From: Desulfobacterales bacterium
GTDB lineage: Bacteria; Desulfobacterota; Desulfobacteria; Desulfobacterales; JAFDCJ01
Direction: 5' to 3'
Assembly (NCBI GenBank): GCA_020345785.1
Contig: CP070771.1
Coordinates: 3,302,894 to 3,308,233, forward strand
DNA: 5,340 bases
Below are positions 1 through 5,340 of this stretch, piece after piece; positions within the stretch are counted from its first letter, which is position 1, and each line of letters begins with the position of its first letter. The translations under genes were made by a program, and so were the position numbers. Under the pieces are notes generated by a model. It was not told the origin of the DNA, did no database searches, and saw only the letters and a list, made by a program, of their open reading frames with translations.

Positions 1-47
1 GACTGGTGGATCAGCACGGCAACCTGATGCGACAACAATTTTATTGA
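1..47 (+). CDS. C-terminal tail of an unidentified upstream gene (partial)
   Basis: Reading from base 3, the frame gives LVDQHGNLMRQQFY and then TGA at 45-47. The start lies outside the window. The peptide has a credible mixed composition for a protein C-terminus and its stop sits about 80 nt before sdhC, but 14 codons are too few to name a family. A second frame (from base 2) stays open until TAA at 71-73 and cannot be excluded. The third frame stops at 25-27. I prefer the base-3 frame on composition only; this is a weak call. Confidence 0.3.
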   Translation, partial: LVDQHGNLMRQQFY

Positions 48-72
48 CAGAAATTCTCAGAACCAATAAATA
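44..72 (+). promoter_or_regulatory. Candidate sigma70-type promoter for sdhCAB
   Basis: TTGACA at 44-49 is a perfect -35 consensus. After a 17-bp spacer comes TAAATA at 67-72, which matches only three of six positions of the -10 consensus but lies in a very AT-rich stretch. Transcription would start near 79-80 and leave a leader of about 48 nt before the sdhC ATG. The -35 box overlaps the TGA stop of the probable upstream reading frame. The poor -10 makes this a candidate only. An imperfect alternative -10, TAAATT at 71-76, would need a 21-bp spacer. Confidence 0.4.
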
Positions 73-117
73 AATTACCTTTTCTTAGCTCTTTTTGGGT
101 TGTCCAACGCTTAAACT

Positions 118-122
118 GGAGG
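118..122 (+). promoter_or_regulatory. Ribosome binding site of sdhC
   Basis: GGAGG lies 5 nt upstream of the ATG at 128. This strong Shine-Dalgarno sequence fixes the sdhC start at 128. The in-frame TTG at 95 would add eleven residues and has no comparable site in front of it. Confidence 0.8.
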
Positions 123-127
123 AAACA

Positions 128-769
128 ATGAACTGGCTGAAGCAAACCCTCTGGTCCTCCATCGGTAAAAAGCTGATGATGGCCATCACCGGCCTGGCAT
201 TCTGTGCCTTTTTGGCTGGACACCTTGCGGGCAATCTGACGATTTATGCTGGAAAACAAGCCTTTAATTCCTATGCCGATCATCTGCATTCCTTAGGACC
301 GCTGATCACAGTCGCAGAACTGGGACTCGCCGTTTTCGCCCTTATCCACATTCTCACCGGCCTCACCCTTTTTTATCAGAATATCAAAGCGCGGGGCGGG
401 CGCTACGCCGTCAGTAAAAGGGCCGGGGGGCGGACCATCGGATCCGCCACCATGCCGTATACCGGTGTTCTTTTACTGGTGTTTGTCGTCATGCATTTAA
501 AAAATTTTCACTTTGTGGATAAAAGCGAGACAACCATCGCAAACATTGTCGCACAAACCTTTGACAATCCACTCTGGGTAATCATCTATGTTGTTGCGAT
601 GATTGTGGCGGCGGTGCATGTCAGCCACGGATTTTGGAGCGCTTGCCAGACAATCGGCGCCAATCACGCGAAATATATGCCGATCATAATGATATTCAGC
701 ATTATATTAAGCCTGATTGTGGGATTGGGATTTGGGATCCTTCCAATTTTCGTTTTTATGACGGGTTAG
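128..769 (+). CDS. sdhC: Succinate dehydrogenase/fumarate reductase cytochrome b subunit (b558 type)
   Basis: This 213-residue membrane anchor binds hemes and quinone for the succinate:quinone oxidoreductase. It has about five hydrophobic helices (roughly residues 15-38, 58-82, 108-128, 146-170 and 183-210), as in the single-subunit type B anchors of Bacillus and Wolinella, so no SdhD is expected. Four histidines sit where such proteins ligate two hemes b: H32 (GHLAGN), H74 (ALIHILTGL), H123 (VMHLKNFHF) and H164 (VHVSHGFWSACQTIG). The last motif with the following NHAKY is characteristic of the b558 family. The start at 128 is chosen for its GGAGG site. It is the first gene of the operon and sdhA starts 12 nt after its stop. 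Quinone type (probably menaquinone) and reaction direction are inferred. An frdC name would be equally valid. Confidence 0.93.
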   Translation: MNWLKQTLWSSIGKKLMMAITGLAFCAFLAGHLAGNLTIYAGKQAFNSYADHLHSLGPLITVAELGLAVFALIHILTGLTLFYQNIKARGGRYAVSKRAGGRTIGSATMPYTGVLLLVFVVMHLKNFHFVDKSETTIANIVAQTFDNPLWVIIYVVAMIVAAVHVSHGFWSACQTIGANHAKYMPIIMIFSIILSLIVGLGFGILPIFVFMTG

Positions 770-775
770 AAAGGA
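770..775 (+). promoter_or_regulatory. Ribosome binding site of sdhA
   Basis: AAAGGA begins directly after the sdhC stop codon and lies 6 nt before the sdhA ATG at 782. It supports that start and coupled translation of the two genes. Confidence 0.65.
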
Positions 776-781
776 TAAATT

Positions 782-2695
782 ATGACCCTTGATGCCAATG
801 TTCCCGGAGGTCCTCTGGCACAAAAATGGGACAGACACCGTTTCGAATTAAAGTTAGTCAATCCGGCCAACAAGAGAAAGTATGAAATTATCGTGGTCGG
901 CACCGGTTTGGCCGGTGGTTCCGCATCTGCGGCCCTGGCTGAACTGGGCTACGATGTCAAAACGTTTTGTATCCAGGACAGTCCCCGCCGAGCACACAGC
1001 ATTGCGGCCCAGGGGGGTATTAATGCCGCCAAAAATTATCCCAATGACGGCGACAGCATCTGGCGGTTGTTTTATGACACTGTCAAAGGCGGTGATTTCA
1101 GGGCCAGAGAGGCCAATGTATATCGTCTGGCGCAGATCAGCAACCTGATCATCGACCATTGCGTCGCTCAAGGCATTCCATTTGCAAGGGATTACGGCGG
1201 CCTGCTCGCCAACCGGTCGTTTGGCGGCGCGCAGGTTTCGAGAACATTTTATGCTCGGGGCCAGACCGGACAGCAACTGCTGTTGGGGGCATACAGCGCC
1301 TTGTCCCGCCAGGTGGCGGCTGGAAAAGTAACGCTTTTCAGCCGACGTGAAATGCTGGATCTTGTCGTTGTCAACGGTCAGGCGCGCGGAATTGTGGTGC
1401 GCAATCTCATCAACGGTGATATCGAACGCCACGATGCCCACGCGGTGGTGCTGTGCACGGGGGGGTATGGAAACCTGTTTTTCCTTTCAACCAATGCCAT
1501 GTCCTGCAATGTCAGCGCCGCTTTCAGGGCCTACAAAAAAGGCGCTTATTTCGCAAATCCGTGCTTTACTCAGATTCATCCCACCTGTATCCCGGTTCAC
1601 GGCACCTATCAGTCCAAATTGACGCTGATGAGCGAAAGCCTGCGCAATGATGGCCGGGTGTGGGTCCCCAAAGACCCGGACGATAATAGACCTCCTTCCC
1701 GGATCCCGGCGTCGCAGAGAAGCTATTTTCTGGAGGAAAAGTACCCGAGTTTCGGCAATCTGGTGCCGCGTGACGTGGCCTCCCGCAATGCCAAGGAGCA
1801 GTGTGATATGGGCAAAGGCGTGGGCAGCACGGGCCTGGCGATCTATCTCGATTTTGCGGATGCCATAAAACGGGACACCAAGGCCGTCATTGAAAAAAAA
1901 TACGGCAATCTTTTCCAGATGTACGAAAAAATCACCGGTGAGGATCCCTACCAGACGCCGATGATGATCTATCCGGCTGTTCACTATACCATGGGGGGCC
2001 TCTGGGTTGATTACAACCTGATGAGCACCGTTGACGGGCTCTTTGTGCTGGGTGAAGCCAACTTTTCAGATCATGGCGCCAATCGCCTCGGTGCCAGTGC
2101 CCTCATGCAGGGCTTGGCGGACGGTTACTTCATTCTGCCTTACACAATTGGCGGATATCTGGCCGGCGCGAATTTGCCGGAAATAAACACCGACCACCCG
2201 GCTTTCAAGGAGTCTGAACATGAGGTGCAATCCCGCTTGAGCGCCCTTCTGGCCGTCGACGGCAAAAGCACGGTGGACGACTTCCACAGAAAGCTGGGGC
2301 TGATAATGTGGGAGTACTGCGGCATGACCCGCAACAACGAAGACCTGGAGAAGGCTCGCGGTCTCATTCAGTCGCTGCGCGCCGAATTCTGGGAAAATGT
2401 CAAGGTGCCGGGAATCGACAAAGATTTCAACCAGAGCCTCGAGAGAGCAGGACGGGTAGCGGATTTTCTGGAATTTGGTGAACTGATGATCATTGATGCC
2501 CTGGCCCGCCAGGAGTCCTGCGGTGGCCATTTCAACGAGGCTTTTCAAACCGATGAAAATGAAGCCAGGCGCGACGATGAAAATTTCTGTCATGTGGCCG
2601 CCTGGGAATTCACCGGAACGGACGACCCGCCTCGATTTCACAAAGAGCCTCTGGTTTTTGAAAATGTTGAACTGACCCAAAGGAGCTACAAGTGA
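782..2695 (+). CDS. sdhA: Succinate dehydrogenase/fumarate reductase flavoprotein subunit
   Basis: This is the 637-residue catalytic subunit that interconverts succinate and fumarate on covalently bound FAD at the cytoplasmic face of the membrane. A Rossmann FAD motif VGTGLAGG is at residues 39-46. H72 in [13 protein letters not shown] is the predicted histidyl-FAD attachment site. Active-site elements are in order: H267 in HPTCI, the SESLRNDGR segment (284-292), R330 in VPRDVASR (the expected proton-transfer arginine), H401 in HYTMGGLW, and [18 protein letters not shown] (424-441) with R435. The C-terminal helical domain is complete, with the QESCGGHF motif near 577-584. Length and sequence style fit the Bacillus subtilis/Wolinella subgroup. 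There is no signal peptide or twin-arginine motif, so this is not the exported MfrA/SdhE-type relative. Its stop overlaps the sdhB start. The name frdA is an equal alternative. Confidence 0.96.
   Translation: MTLDANVPGGPLAQKWDRHRFELKLVNPANKRKYEIIVVGTGLAGGSASAALAELGYDVKTFCIQDSPRRAHSIAAQGGINAAKNYPNDGDSIWRLFYDTVKGGDFRAREANVYRLAQISNLIIDHCVAQGIPFARDYGGLLANRSFGGAQVSRTFYARGQTGQQLLLGAYSALSRQVAAGKVTLFSRREMLDLVVVNGQARGIVVRNLINGDIERHDAHAVVLCTGGYGNLFFLSTNAMSCNVSAAFRAYKKGAYFANPCFTQIHPTCIPVHGTYQSKLTLMSESLRNDGRVWVPKDPDDNRPPSRIPASQRSYFLEEKYPSFGNLVPRDVASRNAKEQCDMGKGVGSTGLAIYLDFADAIKRDTKAVIEKKYGNLFQMYEKITGEDPYQTPMMIYPAVHYTMGGLWVDYNLMSTVDGLFVLGEANFSDHGANRLGASALMQGLADGYFILPYTIGGYLAGANLPEINTDHPAFKESEHEVQSRLSALLAVDGKSTVDDFHRKLGLIMWEYCGMTRNNEDLEKARGLIQSLRAEFWENVKVPGIDKDFNQSLERAGRVADFLEFGELMIIDALARQESCGGHFNEAFQTDENEARRDDENFCHVAAWEFTGTDDPPRFHKEPLVFENVELTQRSYK
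2679..2685 (+). promoter_or_regulatory. Ribosome binding site of sdhB (supports GTG start)
   Basis: AAAGGAG lies inside the last codons of sdhA, 6 nt upstream of the GTG at 2692. Its strength and spacing favour this GTG as the sdhB start and indicate translational coupling to sdhA. Confidence 0.75.
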
Positions 2696-3456
2696 CAAAG
2701 ACGATCAACTTGACATTGAAAATATGGCGCCAGCAGGGGCCCGGCGTTAACGGCCGTCTCGAGGCCTACACCGCCGAGAACATTTCAACCGATATGTCGT
2801 TTCTTGAAATGCTTGACGTTATCAATGAAAAACTGACGTTGGAAGGCAAAGAACCCATTGCCTTCGACCATGACTGCCGCGAGGGTATCTGCGGCACCTG
2901 CGGTGCGGTGGTCAACGGGCGACCGCATGGCCCGGAAAAAGGAACCACCCTGTGTCAGCTGCATATGCGGCACTTTACGAACGGCGATACAATCGTCATT
3001 GAGCCTTGGCGAGCCAAGGCTTTTCCGATCATCAAAGATCTGGTTGTCGATCGCACGGCCTTTGACACGATTATTCAAGCCGGTGGATTCATCTCGGTCA
3101 ATACCGGCGGCGCACCGGATGCCAATGCCATCCCGGTGCCGCAGCAAGCGGCTGAAAAAGCCATGGATGCTGCAGCTTGCATCGGTTGCGGCGCCTGTGT
3201 GGCGGCCTGTCCGAACGCAGCGGCCATGTTATTTACCGGCGCCAAGATTTCACATCTTGCCCTTCTGCCCCAGGGAAGGCCGGAAGCCGCAAAACGCGCG
3301 CTGGCTATGCTGCGCAGGATGGATGAACTGGGATTCGGCAATTGCACCAATGAAAGAGAGTGTGAGGCCGAATGCCCCAAGGAAATTTCCATCATCAACA
3401 TTGCCCGGATGAACCGCGAATTTCTCAAGGCAAGCTTCATTTCAGAAGAAGCGTAA
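2692..3456 (+). CDS. sdhB: Succinate dehydrogenase/fumarate reductase iron-sulfur subunit
   Basis: This 254-residue subunit carries electrons between the FAD of SdhA and the hemes of SdhC. The N-terminal ferredoxin-like domain holds the [2Fe-2S] ligands C62, C67 and C70 ([11 protein letters not shown]) and C88 (TTLCQLHM). The C-terminal domain has [12 protein letters not shown] (163-174) and the later cysteines C218, C224 and C228 ([12 protein letters not shown]). By family precedent C163, C166, C169 and C228 bind [4Fe-4S], and C173, C218 and C224 bind [3Fe-4S]; all eleven ligands are present. Translation starts at GTG, overlapping the sdhA stop by four bases (GTGA), with a good ribosome site. 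It is the last gene of the operon; its TAA lies 19 nt from the stop of the convergent kinase gene. A terminator-like hairpin occurs inside the gene at 3002-3024. An frdB name is equally valid. Confidence 0.95.
   Translation: MTKTINLTLKIWRQQGPGVNGRLEAYTAENISTDMSFLEMLDVINEKLTLEGKEPIAFDHDCREGICGTCGAVVNGRPHGPEKGTTLCQLHMRHFTNGDTIVIEPWRAKAFPIIKDLVVDRTAFDTIIQAGGFISVNTGGAPDANAIPVPQQAAEKAMDAAACIGCGACVAACPNAAAMLFTGAKISHLALLPQGRPEAAKRALAMLRRMDELGFGNCTNERECEAECPKEISIINIARMNREFLKASFISEEA
3002..3024 (+). other. Perfect inverted repeat followed by a T run inside sdhB
   Basis: AGCCTTGG (3002-3009) and CCAAGGCT (3014-3021) are perfect inverted repeats around the tetraloop CGAG, and the T run TTTT occupies 3021-3024. 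A G-U pair could extend the stem to 3001/3022. It has the form of a weak intrinsic terminator in the sense direction, but it lies near codons 104-111 of an intact sdhB. It may simply reflect the codons there. The T run is short, so full termination is unlikely. Confidence 0.35.
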
Positions 3457-3475
3457 GAACCGGAATATTTCTCAC

Positions 3476-4753
3476 TCACCGCTCTGCAAGTATCTTCTTT
3501 ATATCCTGAATAAATTGCAGCAGATCAAAAGGCTTGGCAAATATATTGGTGAAACCCAACTCCGCCACCTCATCCAGCTTGGGATGGTCCGGATGTCCGG
3601 TGGTAATAATTACTTTCATATCCGAGAGTTCAGGCTCCCCGCGGATCGTGCGACAAACCTCCAGGCCGTCCATTTCAGGCATAAAAATGTCCAATATGAG
3701 AAGATCCGGCCGGTAGGTACCGAGTTTAATCGAGGCTTCAATACCGTTGGATGCCTCTTCCACCAGGTACAGACGATCCATGGTCAACGCCTCGATGAGC
3801 AGCCTGCGGATCGCATGATCATCATCCACCACCAGAATCCTGGCCGCCTCGCGTTTCAACCGAGTGGGCAAATAGACGGTAAAAGACGCTCCGGCGTCCG
3901 CGCGGGATTCAAAATTGATCTCTCCTTCATGGGCTTTAATAAGCGAATAGGTGACGGAAAGTCCAAGACCGGTACCCCCTTCGGATTGCTTGTCCGTCAC
4001 GAACGGAAGAAAAATCTTATCGGCGATCGCGGGTGAAATACCCCGGCCGTTATCTTTGATTTTGATAAAAACCCGACCGTCTTTAACCTGGAATCCGGTG
4101 GTGATCTCAATCTCTCCCCGATTGTGGTCAATGGCCTGGACAGCGTTTATAACAATATTTAAGATAATCTGTTCGATGCTTTGCAGATTCCCCTCGATAT
4201 CGGGAAGATCATCGGCCAGATTCAGGCGGATGTGAACAGATGATTTTCGGAGCGTGGTCTTGGTCAGCCGCAGGGCGTTCTTAACGGCCTGGTTGATCTG
4301 CAAAGGCACTTTGTCGGCCACATTGGACTGTTTGGAATAATTTTTTAAATCGGACACCGTCTTGGCGACACGGTGGGCCGCCATTTCCATATCGGCTATC
4401 AGTTGAAGCAGATTGTCTGATAGAAACCCATAGTCAAATCCACCGAACTTACGCTCCGGTTCTGCTTGCTGACGTTCGAGCATCAGCGGCAGCAAATCCA
4501 ACCAGATTTTTTGCAAAAGCGGAATGTTGTACATGATCAGGTTGATCGGATTATTGATTTCATGGGCCACCCCCGCTACCAAGGTGCCCAAGGTCTCCAT
4601 CTTTTGGGCTTGGTGAAGCTGCTGCTGGTATTCGCGCAGCATCTGGTTGTCGCGCCGATGCCGGGCTTCCAGTTGGTCGATCCGCTGGCGCATCGCAGCC
4701 ATTTGCGCGGCCAACTGTTTTTCGCTTTTGTCCTCGTCGTTTATACTAGACAT
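3476..4753 (-). CDS. Soluble hybrid histidine kinase with C-terminal receiver domain
   Basis: This 425-residue protein has no membrane segment, signal peptide or recognisable sensor domain. Residues 10-50 are charged and glutamine-rich and probably form a coiled coil. A HisKA domain follows with phospho-acceptor H64 in AGVAHEINNPIN. An insert of about 40 residues containing RKFGGFDYGF separates the H-box helix from the second helix (about 113-140). The ATPase domain (about 185-297) has an N box (LNIVINAVQAI), G1 DNGRGIS (234-240), FLPFVTDK, and G2 GGTGLGLS. The receiver domain (about 304-424) has acidic D310-D312, phospho-acceptor D355 in LDIFMPEMDG, T384/T385, and K407 in AKPFD, so both halves look active. 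The ATG at 4753 has only a weak upstream site (AGAAG). It starts 34 nt after murI and probably shares its transcript. Its signal and output are unknown, and no DNA-binding output domain is attached. Confidence 0.9.
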   Translation of the reverse strand: MSSINDEDKSEKQLAAQMAAMRQRIDQLEARHRRDNQMLREYQQQLHQAQKMETLGTLVAGVAHEINNPINLIMYNIPLLQKIWLDLLPLMLERQQAEPERKFGGFDYGFLSDNLLQLIADMEMAAHRVAKTVSDLKNYSKQSNVADKVPLQINQAVKNALRLTKTTLRKSSVHIRLNLADDLPDIEGNLQSIEQIILNIVINAVQAIDHNRGEIEITTGFQVKDGRVFIKIKDNGRGISPAIADKIFLPFVTDKQSEGGTGLGLSVTYSLIKAHEGEINFESRADAGASFTVYLPTRLKREAARILVVDDDHAIRRLLIEALTMDRLYLVEEASNGIEASIKLGTYRPDLLILDIFMPEMDGLEVCRTIRGEPELSDMKVIITTGHPDHPKLDEVAELGFTNIFAKPFDLLQFIQDIKKILAER

Positions 4754-4787
4754 TTTAGTTATGCTTCTGGTCTATTCGGGTTGGAGA

Positions 4788-5340
4788 TCAGCAGATAATG
4801 TGCTCCACCGGTATTTTCTGCTTCAAAATCATTTGAGCTGATTTTTCAATCTGATCGGTGAGATCAGATACCATCAGACGCAGGCTTTGATTTCTTGCCA
4901 GCTGACCGCGGATTGCCGCATGTTCCTGCAGATATTGCGCCAGGCTGTCAACCATGGTCAATGAAGGGTCGACCAAATGCACCCGTCTGCCGATCTTTGC
5001 TTGAATGATGCGCTTGAGAAGCGGAAAATAATTGCAGCCAAGAATGAGCGTGTCGATTTGCTTGATCTTCAGAGGATACAAATATTTTTTCACGATCATC
5101 GATGTTATCGGTTTCTTAAACCAGCCTTCTTCGACCAGAGGAACCAGAAGCGGACAGGCAACCGAATAGACCCTGGCCGCGGCATTCAATTCACCGATCT
5201 TTCGTGCGTACAGACCGCTGCTGATGGTGGTCCGTGTCCCGATAATTCCCAACCGGCCATGACGTGTGACCTGCAGCGAAAATTTGACGGCCGGTGAGAT
5301 GACGTCAAAAACCGGGATATCAAATTTGTGCCGAATGTGT
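4788..5340 (-). CDS. murI: Glutamate racemase, C-terminal part (runs off the right edge)
   Basis: MurI converts L-glutamate to D-glutamate for peptidoglycan. The visible 183 residues are about the last two thirds of a usual 260-280 residue enzyme; the frame stays open to the edge, so the start and the first catalytic cysteine motif lie outside. Recognisable segments, in order, are IPVFDVISPAVK, GRLGIIGTRTTISSGLYARKI, the near-diagnostic ACPLLVPLVEEGW, IDTLILGCNYFPLLK, VHLVDPS and the C-terminal LRLMVSDLTDQIEKSA. The second catalytic cysteine (codon 5034-5036) is present. The residues after it are NYF rather than the usual THY, so the histidine normally paired with it is a tyrosine. This could alter activity or mark a paralogue. 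A TTG at 5252 is internal to the family homology and is not the start. The kinase gene follows 34 nt downstream. Confidence 0.85.
   Translation of the reverse strand, partial: HIRHKFDIPVFDVISPAVKFSLQVTRHGRLGIIGTRTTISSGLYARKIGELNAAARVYSVACPLLVPLVEEGWFKKPITSMIVKKYLYPLKIKQIDTLILGCNYFPLLKRIIQAKIGRRVHLVDPSLTMVDSLAQYLQEHAAIRGQLARNQSLRLMVSDLTDQIEKSAQMILKQKIPVEHIIC

Noticed and set aside
95..127. Eleven-residue N-terminal extension of sdhC from a TTG at 95
   Set aside because: The ATG at 128 has a strong GGAGG site at ideal spacing, and MNWLKQTLWSSIGKK is a normal family start.
1662..1677. Inverted repeat GGGTC / GACCC inside sdhA
   Set aside because: The arms are five bases, inside a coding region, with no T run; this is expected by chance.
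2066..2698. Long open frame antisense to sdhA (210 codons), with two similar ones at 854-1441 and 1487-1984
   Set aside because: They lie wholly opposite an intact, highly conserved gene, show no recognisable domain, and are the expected mirror of its codon bias.
3434..3452. Small hairpin GCTTC / GAAGC at the end of sdhB as a bidirectional terminator
   Set aside because: The stem is only 5 bp with a 9-nt loop, and no T run follows it on either strand.
3515..4036. Plus-strand open frame of 173 codons opposite the kinase gene
   Set aside because: It is antisense to the receiver and ATPase domains of a well-supported kinase and has no domain or ribosome site of its own.
4788..5252. A short 154-residue protein starting at the TTG at 5252
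   Set aside because: The open frame and glutamate racemase homology (IPVFDVISPAVK) continue upstream to the window edge, so this is an internal codon of murI.
1..5340. Mobile element, CRISPR array, tRNA/rRNA gene, defence or biosynthetic system
   Set aside because: I saw no transposase, terminal repeats, spaced direct repeats, RNA gene folds or unusual protein clusters; nearly all of the window is occupied by five recognisable genes.

Overview
The window looks like ordinary chromosomal DNA from a menaquinone-using anaerobic bacterium. My best guess is a Desulfobacterota (deltaproteobacterial) sulfate- or metal-reducer. This rests on three things: the sdhCAB gene order with a single five-helix cytochrome b, the Bacillus/Wolinella-type flavoprotein, and a soluble hybrid kinase whose HisKA insert resembles kinases I associate with Desulfobacterales. 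The placement is inference from protein style; no marker gene settles it.

Layout. Bases 1-47 appear to be the last codons of an unidentified upstream gene. A candidate sigma70-type promoter overlaps its stop codon (about 44-72). A tight plus-strand operon follows: sdhC (128-769, cytochrome b), sdhA (782-2695, flavoprotein) and sdhB (2692-3456, iron-sulfur protein). The spacing is 12 nt and then a 4-nt stop/start overlap (GTGA). Only 19 nt after sdhB, two minus-strand genes come in convergently. Nearest is a soluble histidine kinase with a C-terminal receiver domain (3476-4753). Beyond it is the C-terminal part of a glutamate racemase, murI (4788 to the right edge), which runs out of the window. 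These two are 34 nt apart in the order murI then kinase and are probably co-transcribed. No gene-free stretch exceeds 300 bases.

How they work together. SdhC, SdhA and SdhB form a complete membrane-bound succinate:quinone oxidoreductase or fumarate reductase (type B: one membrane subunit, two hemes b). Electrons would pass between succinate/fumarate at FAD in SdhA, three Fe-S clusters in SdhB, and quinone via the hemes of SdhC. All cofactor-binding residues I could check are present, so the enzyme looks functional; its physiological direction cannot be read from sequence. MurI makes D-glutamate for peptidoglycan. The kinase has no recognisable sensor domain, and its signal is unknown.

I found no mobile element, CRISPR array, RNA gene or clearly new system. 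The points most worth a second look are an altered catalytic motif in MurI (GCNYFP where GCTHYP is usual), a terminator-like perfect hairpin with a short T run inside sdhB, and the HisKA insert of the sensorless kinase.
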